Shown here one piece after another: positions 34,347 through 44,191 of a stretch of 64,000 nt of DNA; the first letter of the stretch is position 1, and each line of letters begins with the position of its first letter. The stretch is from Agrococcus sp. ARC_14 (GTDB taxonomy: Bacteria; Actinomycetota; Actinomycetes; Actinomycetales; Microbacteriaceae): positions 1,426,001 through 1,490,000 of the forward strand of contig NZ_JAKUDO010000001.1 of assembly GCF_022436485.1 (NCBI RefSeq), written 5' to 3'. The translations under genes were made by a program, and so were the position numbers. The notes beneath the pieces are model-generated. The model made no database searches and had not been told where the DNA came from. It worked only from the letters and a program-made list of their open reading frames with translations.

Positions 34347-35819
34347 TCAGCCGGCGATGCGCTTGACGATCTCGCCGCGCAGCTGCGAGAACGGCGGGTA
34401 GAGCAGCCGCAGCGTGTCGATCGTCGTCGACTTCGACAGCACCGCCTTGCGGTGGCTGAACGCCTCGAACGAGTGGTGCCCGTGGTAGCTGCCCATCCCG
34501 CTCTCGCCCACGCCGCCGAAGGGCAGCGAGCGCGCCGCGGAGTGCGCCACCGCGACGTTCACGCCCAGGGCCCCAGAGGAGGTCTCGCGCTCGACCCGCC
34601 GCACCACCTCGCGATCCCTCGCGAACAGGTAGAGCGCGAGCGGCTTGTCGCGCTCCCGCATCGACGCGATGAAGCCGTCGACCCCGTCGACCGGCAGCAC
34701 CGGCAGGATCGGGCCGAAGATCTCCTCCTGCATCACCGGCGCATCCTCGTCGACCTCGGTGAGGATGGTCGGTGCGAAGTAGCGCTCGTCGGCATCGGTG
34801 TCGCCGCCGGTGACGACGGTGCCGCCTGAGAGCAGGCCCCGCAGTCGCTCGAGGTGCTTGCCGTTCACGATGCGGGAGTAATCGGGGGAGCTGCGGGCGT
34901 CGCCCAGTTGCTCGGCGGTCGCCTGCCGCAGCTGCTCGACGAGCTCGTCTGCCACCTCGCGGTCGACGCGGATGTAGTCGGGCGCCACGCACGTCTGCCC
35001 GGCGTTGAGCCACTTGCCCCACGCGATGCGGCGCGCGGCCCCGGCGATGTCGGCGGAGCGGTGCACGTAGACGGGGCTCTTCCCGCCGAGCTCGAGCACG
35101 GTGGGCGTGAGGTGCTTCGCCGCCGCTGCCGCGATCACGCGACCGACCTGCCCGTTGCCGGTGTAGAAGATGAGGTCCCAGCGCTGCTCCAGCAGCGCGG
35201 TCGTCTCGGGCACGCCGCCCTCGACGACCCGCACGGAGCGCGCGTCGAGGTAGGCGGGCACGAGTCTGGCCAGCAGCGCTGAGGTCGCGGGCGCCACCTC
35301 CGAGGGCTTCAGCACCACGGCGTTGCCCGCCGCGATCGCGCCGATCAGCGGGCCGAGCGCGAGCTGCACCGGGTAGTTCCACGGCGCGATCACGAGCGTC
35401 GCGCCGAGCGGCTCCGGCACGGTCCTGCCGATCGCGGGCTGCAGGGCGAGCTGCATCGGCACGGGCGTGGGCAGCATCCAGCGCCACAGCTTGCGCCGCA
35501 CCGATCTCGCCTCGCCGACCGTGAACGCGATCTCGCTCATGTGCGCCTCGATCTGGCTCTTGCCCAGATCCTGCGCGAGGGCCGTCTCCCAGAGCGAGAC
35601 GTTCTGCAGCAGCATGCGAATGAGCGCGTCGAGCTGCTGCTCGCGGTAGGCACGCGGGCGGGTGAGCCCGCTCGTGACGGCGGCCCGCAGCTCGACGGCC
35701 AGGCCGTCGGTGGATGCGGTGGGGTCGACGGTTGCGGCGAGATCGGTGGATGCGGAGAGGTCGGCGGATGCGGAGAGGTCGGCGGATGCGTCGGTCGCGG
35801 GCACGTCGGTGTCGCTCAT
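34347..35819 (-). CDS. Class 3-like aldehyde dehydrogenase
   Basis: 490 residues. Catalytic Cys277 ([11 protein letters not shown]), general base Glu243 (LELGGKSP) and Asn148 (APWNYP) are all present. The class 3 / coniferyl-aldehyde type is suggested by the short C-terminus and [17 protein letters not shown]. It oxidises aldehydes to acids with NAD(P)+; the natural substrate is unknown. The first ~40 residues are a low-complexity Ala/Ser/Asp tail made of 18-bp repeats, not part of the enzyme fold. ATG overlaps the stop of the GNAT gene upstream (ATGA), placing it last in a four-gene operon. Confidence 0.87.
   Translation of the reverse strand: MSDTDVPATDASADLSASADLSASTDLAATVDPTASTDGLAVELRAAVTSGLTRPRAYREQQLDALIRMLLQNVSLWETALAQDLGKSQIEAHMSEIAFTVGEARSVRRKLWRWMLPTPVPMQLALQPAIGRTVPEPLGATLVIAPWNYPVQLALGPLIGAIAAGNAVVLKPSEVAPATSALLARLVPAYLDARSVRVVEGGVPETTALLEQRWDLIFYTGNGQVGRVIAAAAAKHLTPTVLELGGKSPVYVHRSADIAGAARRIAWGKWLNAGQTCVAPDYIRVDREVADELVEQLRQATAEQLGDARSSPDYSRIVNGKHLERLRGLLSGGTVVTGGDTDADERYFAPTILTEVDEDAPVMQEEIFGPILPVLPVDGVDGFIASMRERDKPLALYLFARDREVVRRVERETSSGALGVNVAVAHSAARSLPFGGVGESGMGSYHGHHSFEAFSHRKAVLSKSTTIDTLRLLYPPFSQLRGEIVKRIAG
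35748..35783 (-). repeat. Tandem 18-bp repeats in the aldehyde dehydrogenase N-terminus
   Basis: Two perfect 18-bp units (35748-35765, 35766-35783) plus a partial third and degenerate flanks, encoding S-A-D-L-S-A repeats. Every unit begins GGATGCG. Confidence 0.85.
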
Positions 35820-37030
35820 GCCTCCATGCTGTCAGCCGATGCTGTGCGGTCTCGAGACGCGGCCCGTGGCTGACCCTCGACCGGCGGAGGAGTGCGGCGC
35901 TGCCAGCCTCCCTCGGCACCGATGGGCACGAATCCGAGCGCCTCATTGACGCGCAGCATCGGCCGGTTCTCCTCGGCGTTCCAGGTGACGATGCGGGTGC
36001 GGTCGGGGTGCAGCCGGCCGAGCTGCAGCAGGTTCTCGGTCTTCACGAGCATGCCGAGGCGGTGGCCGCGATGGTCGGCGTGCACCAGGGTGTCCTCCTG
36101 GAAGGCGGGCCTGCCGGGCGCCGGCAGCAGCAGCACCGTGAAGGCGACTGCCTCGCCGCTCGCGCGGTGGATCGCGACGGCCTGCAGCGCAGTCAGGCCG
36201 GCCTCCGCCCACTCGGCCTCCACGCGGCCGAGGCGCGCGGCGTCCCAGCGCTCGTCGTCGACCTCGAGGTCGGCGCTCGGCGCGTCGGTGACCATGCGGG
36301 CGTGCAGCACGGCCATGGCATCGAGCAGCTCCGGCGGCGTCGCGCCTGCCCACGAGCGCAGCTCGTAGGCGTCGCCCGCGTGCGCCAGGGCATCCGCCCT
36401 GTGCGCCTCGAGCGTGCGCCGCGCCGTCTCGACGTCGAGCTCGGAGATGCGGTCGACCTGCTCGAGCGCGTAGCCCATCGAGACGGCCAGCCGTGCGGCC
36501 GGATCGGCGGCAAGCGCACCGTGGCCGGTCGCTGCCGGGATCGCCTCGCCGCCCTCGACCGGCGCGCGGTGGTCGACCCATGCCTGCAGGGTCGTGGCGC
36601 CGAGCCCGATCGCGACCTGCTCGATGCGCTCGGCGATGGCGCGGCCGATGCCACGGCCGCGCGCCTCCGGCACCACCCAGGCGGAGAGGTAGGCGACCGA
36701 CGCGCCCTCGTCACGGGCGATGGATGCGATGGCGCGCCCGACGTCGCGTCCCTCGGCGACGACCAGGAAGCGCTCGGTGATGTCGTCTTCGACGTGCCGC
36801 AGCGAGGCGAGGAGCTCGTCGACGGTGGTGTCGTGGCCGTCGTCGCCCCAGAACGCCTGCGTCACGCGGTTGGCGGTCGCGACGTAGCGCGCGATCAGCG
36901 ACAGCGCAGGCTCGTCGAAGGCATCTGCTGGGGCGACGAGGCGGTGCCACTCGAGCTCGGGCGCATCGAGCGTGCGCCCATCGAGCTCGGGCCGATCGTG
37001 GGCAGGCCGCCCGGCGCCCGGCGTGCTCAT
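35816..37030 (-). CDS. Double-GNAT acetyltransferase, tandem paralogue 1
   Basis: 404 residues with two GNAT-like halves. The N-terminal half has the acetyl-CoA loop [17 protein letters not shown] (~118-134). The C-terminal half has [21 protein letters not shown] and the motif [23 protein letters not shown] double GNAT fold is also found in mycothiol synthase, but the acceptor cannot be named. Start ATG overlaps the stop of paralogue 2 (ATGA), and its own stop overlaps the aldehyde dehydrogenase start. It ends with a ~25-residue charged tail absent from its neighbours. Confidence 0.83.
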   Translation of the reverse strand: MSTPGAGRPAHDRPELDGRTLDAPELEWHRLVAPADAFDEPALSLIARYVATANRVTQAFWGDDGHDTTVDELLASLRHVEDDITERFLVVAEGRDVGRAIASIARDEGASVAYLSAWVVPEARGRGIGRAIAERIEQVAIGLGATTLQAWVDHRAPVEGGEAIPAATGHGALAADPAARLAVSMGYALEQVDRISELDVETARRTLEAHRADALAHAGDAYELRSWAGATPPELLDAMAVLHARMVTDAPSADLEVDDERWDAARLGRVEAEWAEAGLTALQAVAIHRASGEAVAFTVLLLPAPGRPAFQEDTLVHADHRGHRLGMLVKTENLLQLGRLHPDRTRIVTWNAEENRPMLRVNEALGFVPIGAEGGWQRRTPPPVEGQPRAASRDRTASADSMEA

Positions 37031-38136
37031 GCCTCGTCCTTCCGCTGCCAGACACCCTCGTCGCTGATGCGGGTGAAGCCGAGCGCCTCGTTGACGGCCA
37101 GCATGTGGGTGTTCTCGCTCGCGTTCCACGTGCGCACCACTGCGGCGGGGGCGTGCGTCAGCAGCGCCTGCAGGTTCGCCGCCTTCACGAGCATGCCCAG
37201 GCGCTGTCCGCGGTGCTCGGCGTGCACGAGGGTGTCGTGCTGGTACCAGGCCTGCTGCGCGCGGGCGGCGCTGCCGTCGGAGCTCACGAGCGTCGTGAAC
37301 GCGGCCACGGCATCCGTGCCCTCCTCGATGGCGACCGCGCGCAGCAGCGTGCGGCCGCCCTCGATCTGGGCGTCCTCGTACCTGCTGAGGCGCTCGGTGT
37401 CCCAGCGCTCCTCCTCGTGGTCGAGGGCGGCGGCTGGCGCGTCGGTCGACATGCGCGCGTGCAGCGCGGCGAGCGGCTCGAGCCGCGCGGCGGGCGTGCG
37501 CCCCTCCCAGGTCTCGATCCGGTAGCGGGGGAGCGCGAGGGCCTCGGCCTCGGCGCGATGGTCGGCGAGCGCGGTGCTCGCCGTCGCCAGCCGCAGCTCG
37601 CTCATGCGCTCGATCTGCTCGAGGGCGAAGCCGTAGCGCTGCAGCATCCGCACCTGCGACGTGTCGGCGGCGATGCTGCCGAGGCCCGTGGGCGGCGTGA
37701 GCTGCGGGCCGGGGTCTGCGTCGGTGGTGGGGCGATGCGTGACCCAGGCCTGGAAGGTCGTGACGCCGCGCTCGCGCATGCGGCCGATCATGTCGTCGGC
37801 GAGCGAGGCGCCGACGCCCCGACGGCGGGCGTTTGGCAGCACGAGCACGTCGAGCTCGCCGATCGATTGCGCCTCCAGCAGGCCGCGCGCGGCGTAGCCA
37901 CGACCGACCGGCTCGCCGTCGTCCAGCGCGAGCACACGGAGCACATCCTCGATGCCCTCCTGGCTGCGCCAGTTCGCCCACGCCTGTCGGTAGGAGAACG
38001 CGACGCTCTCGTCGCCGTCGAAGGTGTCGACCACGACGGCGTTGCGCACATCCACGTAGTCGCGCATCCGCCGACCGGTCTCCGACTCCTCGTCCCACCG
38101 ATCGGGGATCGCGACGTCGAGGAGCTCGATGGTCAT
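37027..38136 (-). CDS. Double-GNAT acetyltransferase, tandem paralogue 2
   Basis: 369 residues, same two-domain layout as its neighbours: VLPNARRRGVGASLADDMI in the first half, HAEHRGQRLGMLVKAANLQAL and WNASENTHMLAVNEALGFTRI in the second. The shared region ALDHEEERWD / ARMSTDAPAA links the halves. It overlaps both neighbours by four bases (ATGA), indicating an operon with coupled translation and perhaps equal dosage of all three proteins. The acetyl acceptor is unknown. Confidence 0.84.
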   Translation of the reverse strand: MTIELLDVAIPDRWDEESETGRRMRDYVDVRNAVVVDTFDGDESVAFSYRQAWANWRSQEGIEDVLRVLALDDGEPVGRGYAARGLLEAQSIGELDVLVLPNARRRGVGASLADDMIGRMRERGVTTFQAWVTHRPTTDADPGPQLTPPTGLGSIAADTSQVRMLQRYGFALEQIERMSELRLATASTALADHRAEAEALALPRYRIETWEGRTPAARLEPLAALHARMSTDAPAAALDHEEERWDTERLSRYEDAQIEGGRTLLRAVAIEEGTDAVAAFTTLVSSDGSAARAQQAWYQHDTLVHAEHRGQRLGMLVKAANLQALLTHAPAAVVRTWNASENTHMLAVNEALGFTRISDEGVWQRKDEA

Positions 38137-39218
38137 GCTGCGTCCTTCCGCTGCCAGACGGCCTCATAGCCGACCGGCAGGAACCCGGTGGCTTCGTTGA
38201 CGGAGAGCATGTGCCGATTCTCCTCGGCGTTCATGGTGCTGACACGCGGATGCGTCGGGTGGTGATCGCGCAGCTGCACGAGGTTGGCGAGCTTCAGCAG
38301 CATGCCGAGCCGGCGCCCGCGGTGGTCGCGGCTGACGAGGGTGTCGTGCTGCCGCGCGACGTCGCCGCTGCCGACGAACAGGCTCGTGAAGCCCGCGAGC
38401 TCGCCGGAGGCGATGTGGCGCGCGACGACGGTGCGCATCGTGCGGCCTCCCTCGGTCTTCGACCGCTCGAACTCGGCCAGGCGCTCGTCGCTCCAGACCT
38501 CGGGCTCGAGCGCGAGCCCGCCGACCGGCGCATCCGTCGACATGCGCTCGTGCAGCGTGCGCATCGCGCTCCGGTGCTCGGCGGGCGTCGGGCCCGACCA
38601 CGCGACCGTGTCGTAGCCCGCCTGCGCGGCAGCGGCCGACGCATCCGACCACCGCTCGTCGAGCGTGGGCTCGAGCTCGCGCAGGTCGGCGACGCTCATG
38701 CGGTAGACCTGCTCGAGCGCGTAGCCGCGGGCGATGAGCGCGGCGGCCTCGGGCTCGTCGGGGTCGACGGCGCCGAAGCCGGTCGCTGCGGTGAGCGCTC
38801 CGTCGGCACGCGCGGGGGAGCCGCCCATCAGCGTCGTGCGGCCATACGCCGCCGCGATGCGCTCGACGTGGTCGAGCAGCGCCTCGAGGATGGCGCGGCG
38901 GTCGGCATCGGGGAGATCCGGCTCGAGCGTGAGCATGTGGTCGCCGATGTCGGTCGACTCGAGCTGCGGCAGCCAGACGGCGCTCGCGGCGATCACCCGG
39001 TCGCCAGCGCGCACGACGGCCCGCTCCACGCGCTCGGCGTCGGTCGACTGCCACGCGGCGAGCCGCTCGGGGAGCGTGAGGGTCGTGACGCCGGCGCCGT
39101 AGCGGGCGTCACCGACGCGGTCGGCGTGCGCGGCGGCGGCGCGGAAGGTCTCGCCTGCGTCGGATGCGTCATCCCAGCTGGCAGGCAGGACGAGGTCGTC
39201 GATCGTGATGGTGTGCAT
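38133..39218 (-). CDS. Double-GNAT acetyltransferase, tandem paralogue 3 (first in operon)
   Basis: 361 residues. The first half has lost the clear R/Q-x-x-G-x-G/A acetyl-CoA loop (PDADRRAILEALLDHVERIAA), so it may be structural. The second half is intact: SRDHRGRRLGMLLKLANLVQL and MNAEENRHMLSVNEATGFLPVG. I chose ATG at 39218 because it aligns with paralogue 2; GTG at 39245 is an in-frame alternative. A TAGCCT -10-like box lies ~40 bp upstream on the minus strand. The gene diverges from smc. Confidence 0.82.
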   Translation of the reverse strand: MHTITIDDLVLPASWDDASDAGETFRAAAAHADRVGDARYGAGVTTLTLPERLAAWQSTDAERVERAVVRAGDRVIAASAVWLPQLESTDIGDHMLTLEPDLPDADRRAILEALLDHVERIAAAYGRTTLMGGSPARADGALTAATGFGAVDPDEPEAAALIARGYALEQVYRMSVADLRELEPTLDERWSDASAAAAQAGYDTVAWSGPTPAEHRSAMRTLHERMSTDAPVGGLALEPEVWSDERLAEFERSKTEGGRTMRTVVARHIASGELAGFTSLFVGSGDVARQHDTLVSRDHRGRRLGMLLKLANLVQLRDHHPTHPRVSTMNAEENRHMLSVNEATGFLPVGYEAVWQRKDAA

Positions 39219-39312
39219 GTCGGCTCTGCCGCTCGCGCGAGGCACCGTGCCTGCGGGCAGCCTTGCAGGCTAGACCAGCGCGTGCCGTCCGCGCAATCGC
39301 GACTCGCCCGGC

Positions 39313-39318
39313 TACGGT
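39313..39318 (+). promoter_or_regulatory. -10 box TACGGT upstream of smc
   Basis: TACGGT lies 26 bases before the ATG, so the smc message should have a ~20-nt leader containing CGGGAG, unlike the leaderless genes around it. Confidence 0.5.
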
Positions 39319-39344
39319 GTTCGCAGCCACGAACCGGGAGCCGC

Positions 39345-42300
39345 ATGCATCTCAAGACCCTGACCGTCAAGGGCTTCAAGTCGTTCGCGCGCCCGACGAC
39401 CTTCCAGTTCGAGCCTGGCGTCACGTGCGTCGTGGGCCCGAACGGCTCCGGCAAGTCGAACGTCGTCGACGCCCTCGCCTGGGTGATGGGCGAGCAGGGC
39501 GCGAAGACGCTGCGTGGCGGCAAGATGGAGGACGTCATCTTCGCCGGCACCGCGACGAGCGGGCCGCTTGGCCGTGCGCACGTCGAGCTCGTCATCGACA
39601 ACGCCGACGGCGCGCTGCCGATCGAGTATGCCGAGGTGCAGATCTCGCGCACGCTCTTCCGCAACGGCGGCTCCGAGTACGCCATCAACGGCGAGTCGTG
39701 CCGGCTGCTCGACGTGCAGGAGCTGCTGAGCGACTCCGGTCTCGGCCGCGAGATGCACGTCATCGTCGGCCAGGGCCAGCTCGACAACGTGCTGCAGGCC
39801 ACGCCCATCGACCGCCGCGGCTACATCGAGGAGGCCGCCGGCATCCTCAAGCACCGTCGCCGCAAGGAGAAGACGCTTCGCAAGCTCGACGCGATGCAGG
39901 CCAACCTCAACCGCCTGCAGGACCTCACCGGCGAGATCCGTCGGCAGCTGAAGCCGCTCGGGCAGCAGGCCGAGATCGCCAAGGAGGCCGCGACCATCCA
40001 GGCGACCGTGCGCGACGCCCGAGCCCGCCTCATCGCTCACGAGGTCATCAGCCTGCGCGCGCAGCTCGACGCATCCGCCCGCTCCGAGTCGGAGCGCAAG
40101 TCGGAGCGCATCGTGCTGCAGGAGCAGCTCGAGCAGGCGCAGCTGCGCGCGAGCCGCATCGAGGCGTCGATGGTCGGCGACGACGTCGATCAGGCGCGCG
40201 ACGTCGCGCACGGGCTCGAGCGCGAGCTCTCGCGGCTGCAGTCGCTGCACGCGCTCGCGGGCCAGCGGCTCGCGCTGCTCGAGGAGGCTCCAGAGATGGG
40301 CGACGCCGCACCGCTCGTGAGCCCCGAGATGGTGCAGGCGGCGCGCGACGAGGCCGACGCGCTCAAGGACAGGGTGGCGGATGCGGAGGGGCGGCTCGGC
40401 AAGGCGGCCTCGGCGACCGCGCTGGCACGGGCCAACCTCGACTCGCTCGACGAGGAGATCGCGGCACAGGCCGCGCTCGTCTCGAAGCACGATCTGGAAG
40501 CCGCCGGTCACCGCTCGAAGGTGGAGGTCGCGCAGTCGACGCTCGCCGCCCGCGAGGCGGAGGTGACGCGACGCGAGAGCGCGCTCACCAACGCCGAGCA
40601 GCGCCTCGCAGAGGCGAAGGCCGCCGCCGCGGAGACCGGCGATGAGCAGGAGGTCGACGACGCCGCATCGCTCTCGACCGGCTATCGCGACGCCGACGAG
40701 GCGCAGGCGGGCCTGTCCACGGCGCTCGACGAGCGGCGGGAGGCGCTGCACGCGGTGGAGCGCGAGCGCGATGCCATCGCCGCCCGCACCTCAGCCCTGA
40801 CACTCGCGCTGTCGAAGGCCAACGCATCCGCCGGTCTCCTCGACGCCGGGCTCGCCGGCGTGGGCGGTCTGGTCGCCGAGCGCGTCAAGGTGAAGAAGGG
40901 CTACGAGGCGGCGATCGCAGCGGCGCTCGGCTCGCTCGGCGAGGCGGTGCTTGCCGATTCTCGCGAGGCGGCAGCGGCCGCGATCGAGCACGCCCACCGC
41001 GAGCGGCTCGGCCGCATCGAGGCGGTGGTCGGCGACGCCGTGCCGATGCGCCCCACGGTCGCGAAGGTCGAGGGTGCGGTGCACGCGCCCTCGGTGGTGG
41101 ATGCGCCCGCGGGTGTGCTCGGCGTGCTCGCGTTCACCTTCATCGTCGACTCGCTCGATGCGGCGCAGCAGGCGGGGCCCGCGATCGCGCGGCTCGAGCT
41201 GGGTGGCCCCGTCACGATCGTGACGAAGCGCGGCGACTACGTCAGCGAATACCTCATGCGCGGCGGCAGCGACGACGCGCAGTCGAGGCTCGAGCTCATC
41301 GCAGAGCGGGACGCGGCGACCGAACGGCTCGAGGAGCTCTCGACCTCGATCGAGCGCGAGGCGGGCGCGCTCGAGGATGCCCGCCAGGCGCACCAGCAGG
41401 CCAGGCGTGCGGCGGCGGATGCGTTGGAGGCGCTGCGTGCGCACGACGCGGCGTCGGCGGCGCGCGGCGAGCAGCGCAGCCGTGCCCGCGCCCGGCTCGA
41501 GTCGGCGACCGGCGAGCACGAGCGCGCGGAGATCGCCCTCGGCGAGGCGAAGCGCGGCGTCGAGGAGGCCGGCCGGGGCGTCGAGGCCGCGGAGCAGGCG
41601 CTCGAGCGCTTCCAGGCGCAGCCGCGGCCGATGCTCGACGCCTCAGCACGGGACGGGCTGCTCACGGAGCTCGAGGCGGCGCGCGGCGGCGAGACCGACC
41701 TGCGCATCGAGCTCGAGACCGCCAGGGAGCGCGTGCGCGCAGAGCTCGCGCGGGCCGACTCGCTCGAGCGCGACGTCGCGGCGCAGCGTGCACGGGCCGA
41801 GGAGTCTGCTCGCCGTGCGGTGCTGCGCGAGCGGCAGCGCGAGCAGGCGTCGCGGGTGCTCGCGGCGATCCCGCCGGTGCTGGGCGTCGCGGAGCGCTCG
41901 GTGCAGGAGGCGCGCGGCGTGCTCGCCGAGCGCGAGGCCGCCCGCCGCGACCGCAACGACGAGCTCGGCAGGCTGCGCCGTGACGAGGGCGGCCTGCGCG
42001 AGCGGCTGCAGGAGCTCACCGAGCACGTGCACGTCGCCGAGATGGAGGCCTACGAGCAGCGGCTGCACCTGTCGAACCTGCTCGAGCGCGCCGGCAGCGA
42101 GCTGGGCCTCGAGGAGCGCGTGCTGGTGGCCGAGTACGAGCCCGAGGAGGGCTGGGATCGCAAGGCCGAGCAGGCGCGGCTGCAGGACGCCGAGCGCAAG
42201 CTGGGCCGCCTGGGCCGAGTCAACCCGCTCGCGCTCGAGGAGTTCGAGGCCCTCGAGCAGCGGCACACGTTTCTCACGGAGCAGCTCGCCGACCTCGCCT

Positions 42301-42821
42301 CGACGCGCAAGGATCTCGAGCAGATCATCGCCGACCTCGACGAGACGATGCAGACGATCTTCGCCGCTGCCTTCGAAGACACGAAGGCGGCGTTCACCGA
42401 GGTCTTCCCGATCCTCTTCCCGGGTGGCTCAGGGGCGCTTGCGCTCACAGATCCCGACAACCTGCTCGAGACGGGCGTCGAGGTGACGGTGCGGCCGGCC
42501 GGGAAGAAGATCGACCGCATCTCGCTGCTCTCGGGCGGCGAGCGCTCGCTCGCGGCCGTGGCGCTCATGGTCGCGATCTTCAAGGCTCGCCCGAGCCCGT
42601 TCTACATCATGGACGAGGTGGAGGCGGCGCTCGACGACGCCAACCTCGGCCGCCTGCTGACGGTGTTCGAGCAGCTGCGCGAGAACAGCCAGCTGATCAT
42701 CATCACCCACCAGAAGCGCACGATGGAGATCGCGGATGCGCTCTACGGCGTCTCGATGCGGCAAGACGGCGTCTCGGCGGTCGTCGGCCAGCGCACGAAG
42801 CGCGAGACCGTCGACGCGTAG
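39345..42821 (+). CDS. smc: Chromosome segregation protein SMC
   Basis: 1158 residues with the full SMC layout. N-terminal ATPase half: MHLKTLTVKGFKSFARPT, Walker A GPNGSGKS (31-38). Coiled coil ~165-495. Hinge ~500-640 (AALGSLGEAVLADSREAA ... VLGVLAFTF). Returning coiled coil to ~985. C-terminal ATPase half: signature LLSGGERSLAAVAL and Walker B FYIMDEVEAALDDANL. With ScpA/ScpB it compacts and segregates the origin region. GGGAG lies five bases before the ATG. In many actinobacteria smc directly precedes ftsY; here six other genes intervene. Confidence 0.96.
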   Translation: MHLKTLTVKGFKSFARPTTFQFEPGVTCVVGPNGSGKSNVVDALAWVMGEQGAKTLRGGKMEDVIFAGTATSGPLGRAHVELVIDNADGALPIEYAEVQISRTLFRNGGSEYAINGESCRLLDVQELLSDSGLGREMHVIVGQGQLDNVLQATPIDRRGYIEEAAGILKHRRRKEKTLRKLDAMQANLNRLQDLTGEIRRQLKPLGQQAEIAKEAATIQATVRDARARLIAHEVISLRAQLDASARSESERKSERIVLQEQLEQAQLRASRIEASMVGDDVDQARDVAHGLERELSRLQSLHALAGQRLALLEEAPEMGDAAPLVSPEMVQAARDEADALKDRVADAEGRLGKAASATALARANLDSLDEEIAAQAALVSKHDLEAAGHRSKVEVAQSTLAAREAEVTRRESALTNAEQRLAEAKAAAAETGDEQEVDDAASLSTGYRDADEAQAGLSTALDERREALHAVERERDAIAARTSALTLALSKANASAGLLDAGLAGVGGLVAERVKVKKGYEAAIAAALGSLGEAVLADSREAAAAAIEHAHRERLGRIEAVVGDAVPMRPTVAKVEGAVHAPSVVDAPAGVLGVLAFTFIVDSLDAAQQAGPAIARLELGGPVTIVTKRGDYVSEYLMRGGSDDAQSRLELIAERDAATERLEELSTSIEREAGALEDARQAHQQARRAAADALEALRAHDAASAARGEQRSRARARLESATGEHERAEIALGEAKRGVEEAGRGVEAAEQALERFQAQPRPMLDASARDGLLTELEAARGGETDLRIELETARERVRAELARADSLERDVAAQRARAEESARRAVLRERQREQASRVLAAIPPVLGVAERSVQEARGVLAEREAARRDRNDELGRLRRDEGGLRERLQELTEHVHVAEMEAYEQRLHLSNLLERAGSELGLEERVLVAEYEPEEGWDRKAEQARLQDAERKLGRLGRVNPLALEEFEALEQRHTFLTEQLADLASTRKDLEQIIADLDETMQTIFAAAFEDTKAAFTEVFPILFPGGSGALALTDPDNLLETGVEVTVRPAGKKIDRISLLSGGERSLAAVALMVAIFKARPSPFYIMDEVEAALDDANLGRLLTVFEQLRENSQLIIITHQKRTMEIADALYGVSMRQDGVSAVVGQRTKRETVDA

Positions 42822-42871
42822 CGTCGCGAGATGAGGACCGATCCCGGCGCGGCTCTGCGCGTCGTCGAAGC

Positions 42872-44098
42872 TCAGGGCTGCAGCCACGACCAGACGTGCA
42901 CCACGCCCAAGCCGTAGTACTCGTCGAGCCAGGCCTGCATCGAGCCGTCGTCGTAGACGACCTCGAGCGTCACGACGCCGGTGCCGGTGCCGCTGCCCAT
43001 CACATCCGCTCGCCCGAGGCTGTGGAGGTCCTCCTGCACGGCCTGCTCGGTCGCCGCGTCCACGGTGCCGGTCATGGTCTCGTATTCAGGAATGGCGACG
43101 TCGTCCCGGTCGAGCATCTCGGCCGGCGTCAGTGCGTTCGTCGCCGCGTCGTACGTGGCGCGCATCGCGACGCTGTCGATCCACCGCACGCCGGACCGCT
43201 CCTCATGCTCGACGGCCGACCAGTCCCAGCCGACCACTGCCGGCCCGCCGCACTGCGGAGGGAGCGACGTGTGCACGTTGTTGCAGAGCACCGGCGTGCC
43301 GGCGAGCGCTCCGCTCGCGGCTTCGAGCACCGTGCCCACGGCGATGACTGGCTCGGTCGCGCTCGGGGTCGGCAGCTCCGCGAGGCTCGCCTGCGCCTCT
43401 GCTCCCGTGATCACCGGCACCGCGGTGTCCCTGGGCGGCACGGGAGTCGTGGGCTGCTCCGGCGGGTCGCTTGGCCGCAGCGCGGACAGCACGAACACGA
43501 CGCCATCGCCGTACACCGCGTTGACCGCCTCCTGCAGCCTGCCGTCGTCCCAGATCACGTCGAGCACGACGATGCCCTCCTGGCCCCTGGCGCCGAGGAT
43601 GTCGACGCGTTCGATCGTCGCGAGGTCGGCCTGCACCGCCTCGATGGTCGGCTCGTCGAGCTCGCCCGCGGGGATCTCGATCGCCGGCAGCGTGATCGCC
43701 GCGGCGCTCATCGGCTCGCCGGTCGCGAAGAACGACTGCGGCTCGAACTGGTACACGCCCTCGATCGCGATGCCCTGCGCCCAGCGCACGCCGTCCGTCT
43801 CCTGGTGCTCGATCGCATCCCAGTCCCAGCCGAGCAGCTCGAGCCCGCTGCACTGCGGCGGGGCGGATTCGGCGACGGGACCCACGCACAGCAGGTCGCC
43901 GGACGACTGCTCGAGGACGGTCGACACGGCCAGCACGGCGGAGTCGAGGTCGGGCGTCGGCAGTTCGGCGAGCTGTGCCTGCACCGCTGCTCCGGTCGGC
44001 ACCGGAGTGTCGGGGGCGGTCTGGTCGGCGGCGGGAGATGCACAGCCCGCGACGGCGAGGACGACGACGGCCGTGCCGATGAACGCGATGGTTCTCAT
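42872..44098 (-). CDS. Lipoprotein with two homologous tandem domains
   Basis: 408 residues. A signal peptide with lipobox VAGC (16-19, Cys19) is followed by two repeats of ~170 residues: ~33-205 and ~225-408. Each contains A/Q-L-A-E-L-P-T-P, V-x-A-V-x-T-V-L-E, a Cys pair ending P-P-Q-C-x-G, then GWDW.A.EH.E..GVRW and a C-terminal VVxLxV.xDDG..Q. The copies have diverged but are clearly an internal duplication. No known family recognised. The extracytoplasmic location and paired Cys suggest a disulfide-stabilised domain. It starts leaderless (TAGCGT box) and converges on smc. Confidence 0.75.
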   Translation of the reverse strand: MRTIAFIGTAVVVLAVAGCASPAADQTAPDTPVPTGAAVQAQLAELPTPDLDSAVLAVSTVLEQSSGDLLCVGPVAESAPPQCSGLELLGWDWDAIEHQETDGVRWAQGIAIEGVYQFEPQSFFATGEPMSAAAITLPAIEIPAGELDEPTIEAVQADLATIERVDILGARGQEGIVVLDVIWDDGRLQEAVNAVYGDGVVFVLSALRPSDPPEQPTTPVPPRDTAVPVITGAEAQASLAELPTPSATEPVIAVGTVLEAASGALAGTPVLCNNVHTSLPPQCGGPAVVGWDWSAVEHEERSGVRWIDSVAMRATYDAATNALTPAEMLDRDDVAIPEYETMTGTVDAATEQAVQEDLHSLGRADVMGSGTGTGVVTLEVVYDDGSMQAWLDEYYGLGVVHVWSWLQP

Positions 44099-44104
44099 GA
44101 CCTC

Positions 44105-44110
44105 ACGCTA
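44105..44110 (-). promoter_or_regulatory. -10 box TAGCGT, leaderless promoter
   Basis: TAGCGT-GAGGTC-ATG on the minus strand, six-base spacing to the lipoprotein start at 44098. Confidence 0.6.
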
Positions 44111-44191
44111 GGTCGCGGGGTGGGGAAGCGCATCCCAACCTTTCGCGCGCTTCAGGCGTCACGTCTGCACATTGGCTGCACGGGCGGCGCC

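Noticed and set aside
39219..39260. Leaderless CTG start (TAGCCT-GCAAGG-CTG) for the first tandem GNAT gene
   Set aside because: The spacing fits, but the extra residues have no counterpart in the paralogues; ATG 39218 aligns better.
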